A stretch of DNA of 64,000 nucleotides from Clostridiales bacterium (GTDB lineage Bacteria > Bacteroidota > Bacteroidia > Bacteroidales > Muribaculaceae): the NCBI GenBank assembly GCA_023666645.1, contig JAMPBP010000001.1, positions 172,813 through 236,812 on the forward strand, written 5' to 3'. A program made the position numbers and the translations under genes. The notes beneath the pieces were generated by a model. It made no database searches. It was not told the origin of the DNA and saw only the letters and a program-made list of their open reading frames with translations. Positions 1 through 7,616 of this stretch are shown piece by piece. Every line of letters begins with the position of its first letter. The stretch's first letter is position 1.

Positions 1-1187
1 CCGGCCGGAGCGAGTGCAGCATAATCATATTGCCCTTCGGCCACTACCGACACCTGGCGAGACTCGACATCGATACTGAATATCGGGGTCACGCCATCCT
101 TGGCGGCAATAAAATAAATGGCCTTGCCATCGGGACGCCATGCCATGGCATCGGCTGTGTAATCCCAGTCGGCCGTGAGATCAATTTTTTCACCACTGGC
201 CATATCAAGCGTAAAGATACGGTTTTTATCACTCTCATAGCCGTCGTGCTCCATGCTGAGCCATGCGAGCCGGCTACCGTCGGGGCTGAATGCAGGATTG
301 GTGTCATAGCCCATCATACCCTCTGTGAGGCAACGGGTGGAACCGTCGGCGAGCTGATAAAGATAAAGGTTGGAGTCGGTCGATACGGCATATTCCAAAC
401 CGGTCTTCTTGCGGGATACATATACAAGAGACTTGCTGTCGGGAGCCCAGGAGAAAGACTCGATACCGCCAAAAGGCTTCATGGGACTCTCATATGGTTC
501 ATCGGCCATTATATCCTTAACATCGGAGACCTGTTTCCCGTCCCACTTGGCAAGGAATGGGTGAGGAATCTCGACAACCCACTCGTCCCAATGTTTGTAC
601 ATTAGGTCGTCAATGATACGGGCATCGGCCTTGGGCAGGTCGGGATATACATCCTGAGCCGTACGTCCATACTTCACGCTTGAGATCAGGAGCACATGGC
701 TGGCATCGGGCGAAAACAGGAATCCGGCGACTCCATTATCCATTGCCGACACTACATGGGCATCGGTCCCATCGGCTTTCATAACCCACAACTGGGGCTT
801 GTCACCGTCGGTTGCTATGAATGCGATGCGCTCGCCTCCATCAATCCAGGTCGCTGAGTTCTCACTCTTGGCTGTGCGTGTGAGACGATGCATGTCGCTG
901 CCATCGATATTCATCACATAGAGATCGGCATTGCTCTTGTTTTGTTCAATGCTTTCATAGCTCACTGAGTAGAGTACCTTTGATCCATCCGGCGAGACAA
1001 CAGGGGAACTTACACGACCCAGTGCCTCGAGAGCCTCTATTGTAAACAGGCCGTTCTCGATATTGACTTCAGGGCGATCGATGATTTCTGCCCCGTCATT
1101 ACCACCGGCCGCCGAGCCGCCACATGACGACAGCGTCAATAATGCAGCTGACATAGTAGCTAATGTTGTTGAAGTTAAACGATTCAT
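1..1187 (-). CDS. S9-family peptidase, N-terminal part (runs off the window)
   Basis: About 395 N-terminal residues are present; the C-terminal catalytic alpha/beta-hydrolase part lies beyond base 1. The protein starts MNRLTSTTLA and has a lipoprotein-type signal ending in LSSC-GG, so it is probably a periplasmic or outer-membrane lipoprotein. The visible part is a TolB/WD40-like beta-propeller with repeated blocks such as SPVVSPDGSKVLY, FSPDASHVLL and FSPDGSRLAWLS, typical of dipeptidyl- or acylaminoacyl-peptidases of family S9. The ATG shares an ATGA overlap with the stop of the upstream ygiQ gene, which fixes the start and suggests translational coupling. The family assignment rests on the propeller alone because the Ser-Asp-His triad cannot be seen. 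Confidence 0.85.
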   Translation of the reverse strand, partial: MNRLTSTTLATMSAALLTLSSCGGSAAGGNDGAEIIDRPEVNIENGLFTIEALEALGRVSSPVVSPDGSKVLYSVSYESIEQNKSNADLYVMNIDGSDMHRLTRTAKSENSATWIDGGERIAFIATDGDKPQLWVMKADGTDAHVVSAMDNGVAGFLFSPDASHVLLISSVKYGRTAQDVYPDLPKADARIIDDLMYKHWDEWVVEIPHPFLAKWDGKQVSDVKDIMADEPYESPMKPFGGIESFSWAPDSKSLVYVSRKKTGLEYAVSTDSNLYLYQLADGSTRCLTEGMMGYDTNPAFSPDGSRLAWLSMEHDGYESDKNRIFTLDMASGEKIDLTADWDYTADAMAWRPDGKAIYFIAAKDGVTPIFSIDVESRQVSVVAEGQYDYAALAPA

Positions 1188-3178
1188 TTCTTGTTCTTAT
1201 GATTGTGATTATGATTATTCTTACCCAAACGTTGATACCCAGTCGTCGCGGCCGGCTTTCGTGCCACAGCCGGACGTGCCACAGCCGGCACATAAGTTCC
1301 TCCGGGGAACAGTTTGGCAACGAGGTCGGGACGATGGAGCCGTCTCAGAGAATTTATGATTCCCGCTTTATAAGTCTTGTCATACCAGAAGAAGTATTGA
1401 CGTTGAGCCTGTTTCTCAGCCGGTGTTGTAGCGGTAAAAATCTCGTTGCCTGTATAAGGGTTGATACCGGTATAATAGATTTCGGTCGACAAGGTCATCG
1501 GTGTAGGTGTGAAATCCTGCACCTGCTCAAGATGCAGATTCAACTGGCGCGTGGTAACGGCAAGCTCGGCCATGTCGACCTCGGTGCAACCGGGATGGCT
1601 TGAGATGAAATATGGAATGAGCTGCTGGTCGAGACCCTCGCGGCGGTTCACATCATCAAATATTTCCTTGAATTTGTAATATAGCTCAAACGGGGGCTTG
1701 CGCATCAACTGCAGCACATGTGACTGGGTGTGTTCGGGAGCAACTTTAAGCCGCCCCGACACATGATGAGCTATAAGTTCACGGTTATACCACATGTTAT
1801 GCTTGTCATGGTCGGCGTTCCCGTTGGTGTGCATTGAAAGGTCGTATCGGACTCCGCTTCCCACAAACGATTTCTTCACCCCTGGCATCGCATCAACCTT
1901 ATGATAGATGTCGAGCAACCTGGAATGATCGGTATCAAGGTTGGGGCACACGACAGGCTGCAGGCATGAGGGTCTCATGCAGCGCTTGCATTTTTCCAAA
2001 TCATGGCCGTGCATTCCATACATATTGGCCGACGGTCCTCCAAGGTCACTGATATATCCCTTGAAATCGGGCATGGCGGTTATAGCCTTGACCTCTCTCA
2101 AGATCGATTCTTCCGAGCGCGATGCTATAAATTTTCCCTGATGGGCCGAGATGGTGCAAAAAGCACATCCACCGAAACACCCGCGGTGCATATTGACCGA
2201 AAATTTAATCATATCGTAGGCCGGGATACGCTTTCCCTTGTAACGGGGGTGAGGCATGCGGGTATATGGAAGATCAAACGAGGCATCTATCTCCCGGGAA
2301 GTCATGGGAGGATACATTGCTGTCACTCTCACGGCCCATCTATCATGAGGCTGCCACAATGTGGCTCCGTGATACCGGTTGCTCTGCTGCTCGATATGCT
2401 TGAAATTCATAGCCTGACACTTTTTATCGCGCACACATTCCTTGAACGAGTGGAGCACGATATTGTCGTCATCGGTAGAGGCGGGCACACTTTCGAGCGG
2501 TACGCGCGACACCATCTGTGGCAACATAGCTATCTCGTCAATTAAAGCTCCCTGCTCAAGCATACGCGCTACCTCCACGATAGGTTTCTCACCCATACCA
2601 TAGATGATGAGGTCGGCATTACAATCGACAAGCAAAGAGGGGCGCAAACGGTCCTGCCAATAGTCATAGTGCGACAGACGTCTCATCGAAGCTTCAATAC
2701 CACCGGCTATGACCGGAACATCGGGATAAAGCTCCTTAAGAATATTGCTGTACACAATCGTTGGGTAGTCGGGGCGCATACCATGACGTGCATCGGGCGT
2801 GTAGGCATCATCGCTGCGACGACGGCGCGCAGCGGTATAGTGGTTGACCATGGAATCCATCGCTCCGGCCGATACTCCAAAGAAAAGCCTCGGACGGCCA
2901 AACTTGCGGAAATCGCGTAAATCGTCCTGCCAGTTGGGCTGCGGAACGATGGCCACACGGAAACCGTTGGCCTGAAGAACACGACCCAGCACAGCCGCTC
3001 CAAACGATGGGTGGTCGACATAGGCATCACCTGTGAAAAGCACGACATCGACCGTTTCCCAACCGAGAGCCTTCATCTCCTTCACCGATGTAGGTAGCCA
3101 CCGGCGTGTGTCGTCAGGCCTCATTTGTGAGGTTACGGTTCTGTGAGTTACGTTTTTAGTGTAATCAGGAATGCTCAT
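1184..3178 (-). CDS. YgiQ-family radical SAM protein (UPF0313)
   Basis: A 664-residue radical SAM protein. The cluster-binding motif C-x3-C-x2-C sits near residues 334-341 within MHRGCFGGCAFC. The N-terminal block VLFTGDAYVDHPSFG and the later LGGPSANMYGMHG and VAPEHTQSHV are conserved in YgiQ. The family binds a 4Fe-4S cluster and cleaves S-adenosylmethionine; its substrate is unknown to me. A TTG lies one codon upstream, but the ATG at 3178 is preferred. This start lies inside the last codons of uvrB (14-base overlap) and the stop overlaps the next gene by ATGA. The C-terminus ends in an unusual Asn/His/Lys tail (NNHNHNHKNKK) encoded by a short AAT/CAT-like repeat. Confidence 0.93.
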   Translation of the reverse strand: MSIPDYTKNVTHRTVTSQMRPDDTRRWLPTSVKEMKALGWETVDVVLFTGDAYVDHPSFGAAVLGRVLQANGFRVAIVPQPNWQDDLRDFRKFGRPRLFFGVSAGAMDSMVNHYTAARRRRSDDAYTPDARHGMRPDYPTIVYSNILKELYPDVPVIAGGIEASMRRLSHYDYWQDRLRPSLLVDCNADLIIYGMGEKPIVEVARMLEQGALIDEIAMLPQMVSRVPLESVPASTDDDNIVLHSFKECVRDKKCQAMNFKHIEQQSNRYHGATLWQPHDRWAVRVTAMYPPMTSREIDASFDLPYTRMPHPRYKGKRIPAYDMIKFSVNMHRGCFGGCAFCTISAHQGKFIASRSEESILREVKAITAMPDFKGYISDLGGPSANMYGMHGHDLEKCKRCMRPSCLQPVVCPNLDTDHSRLLDIYHKVDAMPGVKKSFVGSGVRYDLSMHTNGNADHDKHNMWYNRELIAHHVSGRLKVAPEHTQSHVLQLMRKPPFELYYKFKEIFDDVNRREGLDQQLIPYFISSHPGCTEVDMAELAVTTRQLNLHLEQVQDFTPTPMTLSTEIYYTGINPYTGNEIFTATTPAEKQAQRQYFFWYDKTYKAGIINSLRRLHRPDLVAKLFPGGTYVPAVARPAVARKPAATTGYQRLGKNNHNHNHKNKK

Positions 3179-5252
3179 CAAACTTCTGTTTAAGGAAATC
3201 CTCGCTTTTCAATATCTCATCGCGTAATCTTGCCGCCTCCATGAATTCCATGTTCTTGGCAGCCTTCACCATGGCGTCACGCAGCCTTGCTATGCTGTTC
3301 TCAAGCTCTTGACGCGACATGTAGGGAATCACCGGGTCGGCAGCGATGTCGACACCTGTTGCATTATCGTTTTCGATATATGGACGGCCCTGGGATTTAT
3401 CGGCCTGACGTTGGGTTCCTCCTACACGTCGTGACGATGACGGCTGTATTTCCTCCTCACCGTCTACGCCTATGATGTGGGTGCGTTCCTTGATGATAGC
3501 CTGGGGAGTGATACCATGTTCGAGATTATATTTCATCTGTATCTCACGCCGGCGTTCGGTCTCATCAATAGTCTGCTGCATGCTATCGGTAATCTTGTCG
3601 GCATACATTATGACACGTCCATTAAGGTTGCGCGCTGCTCGTCCCACGGTCTGCGTCAACGACCTGTGGGACCTCAGGAACCCTTCCTTGTCGGCATCGA
3701 GAATAGCCACAAGCGACACTTCGGGCAAGTCGAGACCCTCCCTGAGAAGATTGACACCAACCAGCACATCGTAAGTGCCGGCACGCAGGTCATCGAGTAT
3801 GCGTATGCGGTCAAGAGTATCGACATCACTGTGTATATAGGCTGTATTGACATCCATGCGCTGGAGGTAGTCATTCAGCTCCTCAGCCATACGCTTTGTG
3901 AGCGTAGTGACAAGAACTCTCTCATTACGCTCACAACACACGCGTATCTCCTCAAGCAAATCGTCTACCTGATTCATCGACGGACGCACCTCGATTGATG
4001 GGTCGAGTAGACCGGTGGGGCGTATGAGCTGTTCCACAACGACACCCTCGCTACGCTGCAGCTCATAGTCGGCCGGCGTTGCGCTCACATATATAGTCTG
4101 ATGTGTGAGTTGCTCAAATTCCTCAAACTTCAACGGCCTGTTATCAAGAGCCGCCGGAAGTCGGAATCCATATTCCACAAGATTCATCTTGCGCGCCTGG
4201 TCTCCGCCATACATTGCGCGTATCTGAGGCAGAGTGACATGGCTCTCATCAATTATGGTAAGGAAGTCATCAGGGAAATAATCAAGCAGGCAGAATGGCC
4301 TCTGTCCCGGACGACGTCCGTCAAAATACCGGCTGTAGTTTTCTATTCCCGGACAGTGGCCCACCTCCTTCATCATCTCGACATCATAGGTGACACGCTC
4401 ATAAATGCGTCCAGCCCGGTCGGGGAGCACTTCGTTGTTGAAGAACTCCACTTGGCCGCCCAGGTCAAGCTGAATCTGAGCAATCGCATCGGCTGTGCGG
4501 GCAGGCGATGTCACAAAAATATTGGCGGGGAAAATGCTGAACTCCCCAACCTTGGTCTTTACCGATGTTTCGGGATCGGTTGTCTCAAGACCACATATTT
4601 CATCGCCCCAGAAATTGATACGTATCACCAAATCCTCATAGGCAAGCCTCACATCGACATTGTCTCCCTTGACACGGAATGTGCCGCGCGGTGTGTCTAT
4701 CTCGTTGCGGCTGTACATTGCATTGGAAAGCTGCCTGAGCAAAGCATTACGGGCAATCTTCTGCCCCACCCTCACATTTATCACATTGTCATGAAAATCC
4801 TCAGGGTTGCCTATTCCATAGAGACACGACACAGAGCTCACCACAATGACATCACGACGACCCGACAACAGAGCCTGGGTGGCCTGCAGTCGCAATCGGT
4901 CAATCTCATCGTTGATCATAAGGTCCTTCTCGATATATTTATCGACCGACGGAATATAGGCCTCGGGCTGATAATAATCGTAGTAGGACACGAAATATTG
5001 AACCGAGTTGTCGGGGAAAAAACCTTTGAACTCGCTGTAAAGCTGGGCGGCCAACGTTTTATTATGACTCAACACAAGCGTAGGACGGTTGACCCTCGCA
5101 ATGACATTGGCCATCGTAAAGGTTTTACCCGAGCCGGTGACACCGAGCAAGGTCTGGGCCGGCACTCCGCTGTCAAGCCCCTCGACAAGCTGGTTTATAG
5201 CTTGCGGCTGGTCGCCTGTGGGTGAATATCGCGATGTTAGCTCAAATTTCAT
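3165..5252 (-). CDS. uvrB: excinuclease ABC subunit B (UvrB)
   Basis: A 695-residue UvrB, the helicase-like subunit that verifies damage and loads UvrC in nucleotide excision repair. Walker A GVTGSGKT is at residues 37-44. The beta-hairpin that inserts into DNA is marked by SYYDYYQPEAYIP near 89-101. The DEAD-type box is IIDESH and the helicase C block includes VGRAARN. The C-terminal UVR domain that contacts UvrC is near residues 650-690. Length is normal for the family. It is first in a tight group with ygiQ and the S9 peptidase and has its own candidate promoter at 5271-5301. Confidence 0.98.
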   Translation of the reverse strand: MKFELTSRYSPTGDQPQAINQLVEGLDSGVPAQTLLGVTGSGKTFTMANVIARVNRPTLVLSHNKTLAAQLYSEFKGFFPDNSVQYFVSYYDYYQPEAYIPSVDKYIEKDLMINDEIDRLRLQATQALLSGRRDVIVVSSVSCLYGIGNPEDFHDNVINVRVGQKIARNALLRQLSNAMYSRNEIDTPRGTFRVKGDNVDVRLAYEDLVIRINFWGDEICGLETTDPETSVKTKVGEFSIFPANIFVTSPARTADAIAQIQLDLGGQVEFFNNEVLPDRAGRIYERVTYDVEMMKEVGHCPGIENYSRYFDGRRPGQRPFCLLDYFPDDFLTIIDESHVTLPQIRAMYGGDQARKMNLVEYGFRLPAALDNRPLKFEEFEQLTHQTIYVSATPADYELQRSEGVVVEQLIRPTGLLDPSIEVRPSMNQVDDLLEEIRVCCERNERVLVTTLTKRMAEELNDYLQRMDVNTAYIHSDVDTLDRIRILDDLRAGTYDVLVGVNLLREGLDLPEVSLVAILDADKEGFLRSHRSLTQTVGRAARNLNGRVIMYADKITDSMQQTIDETERRREIQMKYNLEHGITPQAIIKERTHIIGVDGEEEIQPSSSRRVGGTQRQADKSQGRPYIENDNATGVDIAADPVIPYMSRQELENSIARLRDAMVKAAKNMEFMEAARLRDEILKSEDFLKQKFDEHS

Positions 5253-5270
5253 AGTTGTTGTTATCGACTA

Positions 5271-5301
5271 CAAATGTAGTTTATTTTCATGAGGTTGACA
5301 A
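5271..5301 (-). promoter_or_regulatory. candidate promoter of uvrB
   Basis: On the minus strand the -7 box is TACATTTG (5271-5278), matching TAnnTTTG. A TTG lies 20 bases upstream (5299-5301). The box ends 18 bases before the uvrB ATG, giving a short leader. Confidence 0.6.
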
Positions 5302-5305
5302 GTCA

Positions 5306-6121
5306 TTATTCCTTTGAATATTTTGTCAGTCTACCCGTCTTGTACAGATGCCCGAGGGCCTGTTTATATATGCGCTTGCTGCACCCGAAAAGCTCCTTGA
5401 CGAGTTCGGGCGACATCGAGTCGTCGACTACCTCGGTTGGGCGCCGGCGTGGATTCTCAACATATTTCATTATATCCTCGGCCACCAATTCCACGTCCTC
5501 ACGAGAGCTCACATTCAAGTCAATCTTATTATCCTCGCGCACCTTGTTGACATAGGCCATTATTGTCTCACCAACTGTCAGATTCTTGTAAACCTGATTT
5601 TCATAAATGAGTCCAAGGAACAGGTTGTCGACCACGGTCTTGTAGCCAAACTCGGTGTGTTGCAGGACGAGAGCCTTGACTCTGTCGCCCCGCTTATAGC
5701 GTGGATAGGCGTTTCCAAGGAATTTTTCAATCTTGGCCGAACCCACTATGCGGTTGGAAGCATTGTCCAGATAAATAAAGACAGGGTAAATCCCCCCCTT
5801 TCTCATGGGAGCATGCTGTTCCTTGAATGGCACCAGCAATTGCTTGGTGACACCCCAGTCCATAATTGCACCTATGCGGTTCACATCGTCAACCTGTAGG
5901 AAGACCACCTCACCCACCGTTCCAAAGGGATGCTCGGTTGTGGCCACAGGGCGTCCCTCACTGTCGTTGTAGACGAAGACCTCAAGCTCGTCACCAACTA
6001 CCGGCGAGCCCTCAATATATTTTGCCGGCATGAGCACTTCATTGTCACTTTCATCGGTCAAATACAGCCCGAAGTCGACAAATCGTTTTATAATCAGTTT
6101 GTTATATTTCCCTATATTCAT
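5306..6121 (-). CDS. S1 RNA-binding domain protein, CvfB/YitL-like
   Basis: A 271-residue cytoplasmic protein with tandem S1-like OB folds. The first starts at GKYNKLIIKRFVDFGLYL; another covers GDRVKALVLQHTEFGYKTVV near residues 143-162. A winged-helix-like C-terminal part (SPELVKELFGCSKRIYKQAL) matches the CvfB layout. CvfB/YitL proteins bind RNA; CvfB affects virulence-factor expression in Staphylococcus, but the role here is unknown. The gene is divergent from rsmG and precedes uvrB by 53 bases, with no clear terminator between them. Confidence 0.88.
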   Translation of the reverse strand: MNIGKYNKLIIKRFVDFGLYLTDESDNEVLMPAKYIEGSPVVGDELEVFVYNDSEGRPVATTEHPFGTVGEVVFLQVDDVNRIGAIMDWGVTKQLLVPFKEQHAPMRKGGIYPVFIYLDNASNRIVGSAKIEKFLGNAYPRYKRGDRVKALVLQHTEFGYKTVVDNLFLGLIYENQVYKNLTVGETIMAYVNKVREDNKIDLNVSSREDVELVAEDIMKYVENPRRRPTEVVDDSMSPELVKELFGCSKRIYKQALGHLYKTGRLTKYSKE

Positions 6122-6139
6122 ATCATTGCATAAAGTTTA

Positions 6140-6147
6140 CAAAATTA
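6140..6147 (-). promoter_or_regulatory. candidate -7 box of the S1-domain gene
   Basis: TAATTTTG on the minus strand, ending 18 bases before the ATG at 6121. It sits back-to-back with the rsmG box at 6171-6178. No convincing -33 element was seen. Confidence 0.5.
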
Positions 6148-6170
6148 ATCATAAAAAAACAATTATTGAT

Positions 6171-6178
6171 TATCTTTG
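6171..6178 (+). promoter_or_regulatory. candidate -7 box of rsmG
   Basis: TATCTTTG matches TAnnTTTG exactly and lies 34 bases upstream of the chosen rsmG ATG. It would fall inside the gene if the longer open frame beginning at 6030 were real, which supports the shorter start. Confidence 0.55.
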
Positions 6179-6212
6179 TAAAATAAAACATTTGGCCCAA
6201 TTGAATCAGCAT

Positions 6213-6842
6213 ATGATTGAAACCATTACAAAATATTTTCATAACCTGAACGAATTACAGCTCAAGCAATTTGAAGCTCTCGGAATATTGTACCCCGACT
6301 GGAACTCCAAAATCAACGTAATTTCGCGTAAAGATATCGACAATCTATGGGTCAATCACCTGTTACACTCGCTTGCCATCGCCAAATTCATAACACCGGT
6401 TGCCGAAACCCGGTTCATCGACCTGGGCTGTGGCGGTGGATTCCCGGGAATCCCTCTCGCAATCATGTGGCCCGATTGTCAATTTCATCTCGTTGACCGC
6501 ATAGGTAAAAAGATTCTTGTAGCCCAGTCAATAGCCTCAGACATAGGACTTGAGAATGTCACCTTCAAACATGGCGATGCTTCAGAATGCAAGCGTGAAT
6601 ATGACTTTGTGGTGAGTCGTGCGGTAATGAGACTCGACGAGCTCGTCAAGATATCACGCCGTCTTGTCAACAGAGGGGGCCGTAATGGCTACCCCAACGG
6701 ATTGATATGCCTCAAGGGGGGAAATATGTCAGAGGAATCACAAGGCCTGGACAAAAAACAGGAAATTCAGGAATATGACCTTTCCCTTTACTTCGACGAG
6801 CCATTTTTCGAGACAAAAAAACTCATATACACACCATTTTAA
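6213..6842 (+). CDS. rsmG: 16S rRNA (guanine-527-N7)-methyltransferase RsmG
   Basis: A 209-residue GidB-family methyltransferase. The S-adenosylmethionine-binding loop is DLGCGGGFPGIP near residues 70-81, and the family motif VSRAVMRLDEL is present. The enzyme methylates G527 of 16S rRNA. The frame stays open to 6030, but that extension overlaps the divergent S1-domain gene and has no homology character, so the ATG at 6213, downstream of a promoter box, was chosen. The MBL-fold gene follows after 9 bases, so the two are probably co-transcribed. Confidence 0.95.
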   Translation: MIETITKYFHNLNELQLKQFEALGILYPDWNSKINVISRKDIDNLWVNHLLHSLAIAKFITPVAETRFIDLGCGGGFPGIPLAIMWPDCQFHLVDRIGKKILVAQSIASDIGLENVTFKHGDASECKREYDFVVSRAVMRLDELVKISRRLVNRGGRNGYPNGLICLKGGNMSEESQGLDKKQEIQEYDLSLYFDEPFFETKKLIYTPF

Positions 6843-6851
6843 AAGCCCCAT

Positions 6852-7499
6852 ATGTCACTACATGTCAAATCGTTTGAGTTCAACATGTTTGGCGAGCTCA
6901 CTTATATTATCTGGGATGAGGCATCTCACGAAGCCGCTGTCGTTGACGCCGGCATGACAACACAATCGGAACGTGCAACAATCGATTCCTTCATAAGCGA
7001 AAATAATCTGTCGTTGAAATATCTCATCAACACCCACGTTCACCTCGACCACACATTTGGCGTTCCTTACATGAAGGAGCGATATAACCTTGAGCTATGG
7101 GCTTCACCAATGGACATTCCTCTCGCCGACCGTATAGAACAGCAAGCCATAATGTTTCATCTGCCATTCAAAGCCAGCAATGTAGTCATTGACCGGGAAC
7201 TGCATGAAGGAGACATCATCAAATTGGGTGAGAGCCCTATCGAGATTATCGAAGTGCCGGGACACACGCCTGGTGGTTTGGCTCTGTATGCACCTCTCGA
7301 TAATTTTGTTCTCACAGGCGACTCGCTGTTTCACAGCAGCATAGGACGCACAGACTTGCCCGGTGGGAACCACTCGCAACTTATCAACGCAGTCACATCC
7401 AAGTTAATGAGCCTGCCATCCAGCACCCGGGTATATCCCGGTCACGGGCCATCGACAACCATTGGCCACGAACAAATCTATAACCCTTATCTATCTTAG
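6852..7499 (+). CDS. MBL-fold metallohydrolase, glyoxalase II-like
   Basis: A 215-residue metallo-beta-lactamase-fold protein. The metal-binding motif THVHLDH is at residues 61-67. Further ligands are probably in VPGHTPGG and in the C-terminal YPGHGP. The layout matches small hydroxyacylglutathione hydrolase-like proteins that hydrolyse thioesters. The true substrate is not evident; Bacteroidales generally lack classical glutathione metabolism, so a bacillithiol-type or other substrate is possible. It lies 9 bases after rsmG. Confidence 0.9.
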   Translation: MSLHVKSFEFNMFGELTYIIWDEASHEAAVVDAGMTTQSERATIDSFISENNLSLKYLINTHVHLDHTFGVPYMKERYNLELWASPMDIPLADRIEQQAIMFHLPFKASNVVIDRELHEGDIIKLGESPIEIIEVPGHTPGGLALYAPLDNFVLTGDSLFHSSIGRTDLPGGNHSQLINAVTSKLMSLPSSTRVYPGHGPSTTIGHEQIYNPYLS

Positions 7500-7616
7500 G
7501 GGAAGAAGCGTGCTGAATTTACGGCCATCAGCCCGAATTAATTTCCCCTCCCCCCCCAATCTGAATAATCACAATTTCAACAGCGTTAAATTGATTATAA
7601 GGTATATAATAAAAAT
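7500..7616. other. spacer with C8 tract before the GH3 gene
   Basis: This 117-base gap holds a run of eight C (about 7550-7557) after a C4-T. A weak pairing of GGGGAA (starting at 7499) with TTCCCC (near 7543-7548) could act as a terminator for the upstream gene. I see no TAnnTTTG box for the GH3 gene. Confidence 0.35.

Noticed and set aside
4101..5225. Long plus-strand open frame (374 codons) opposite uvrB
   Set aside because: It is fully antisense to a clear uvrB and has no recognisable domain; it arises from codon bias on the other strand.
6030..6212. Upstream extension of rsmG
   Set aside because: It overlaps the divergent S1-domain gene and its promoter; the family start fits the ATG at 6213.
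7550..7557. Phase variation by the C8 tract before the GH3 gene, and by the C9 tract near 32529
   Set aside because: Both tracts lie outside the coding frames as called, and the upstream genes end before them, so length change would not switch a frame; strain comparison could still show promoter spacing effects.
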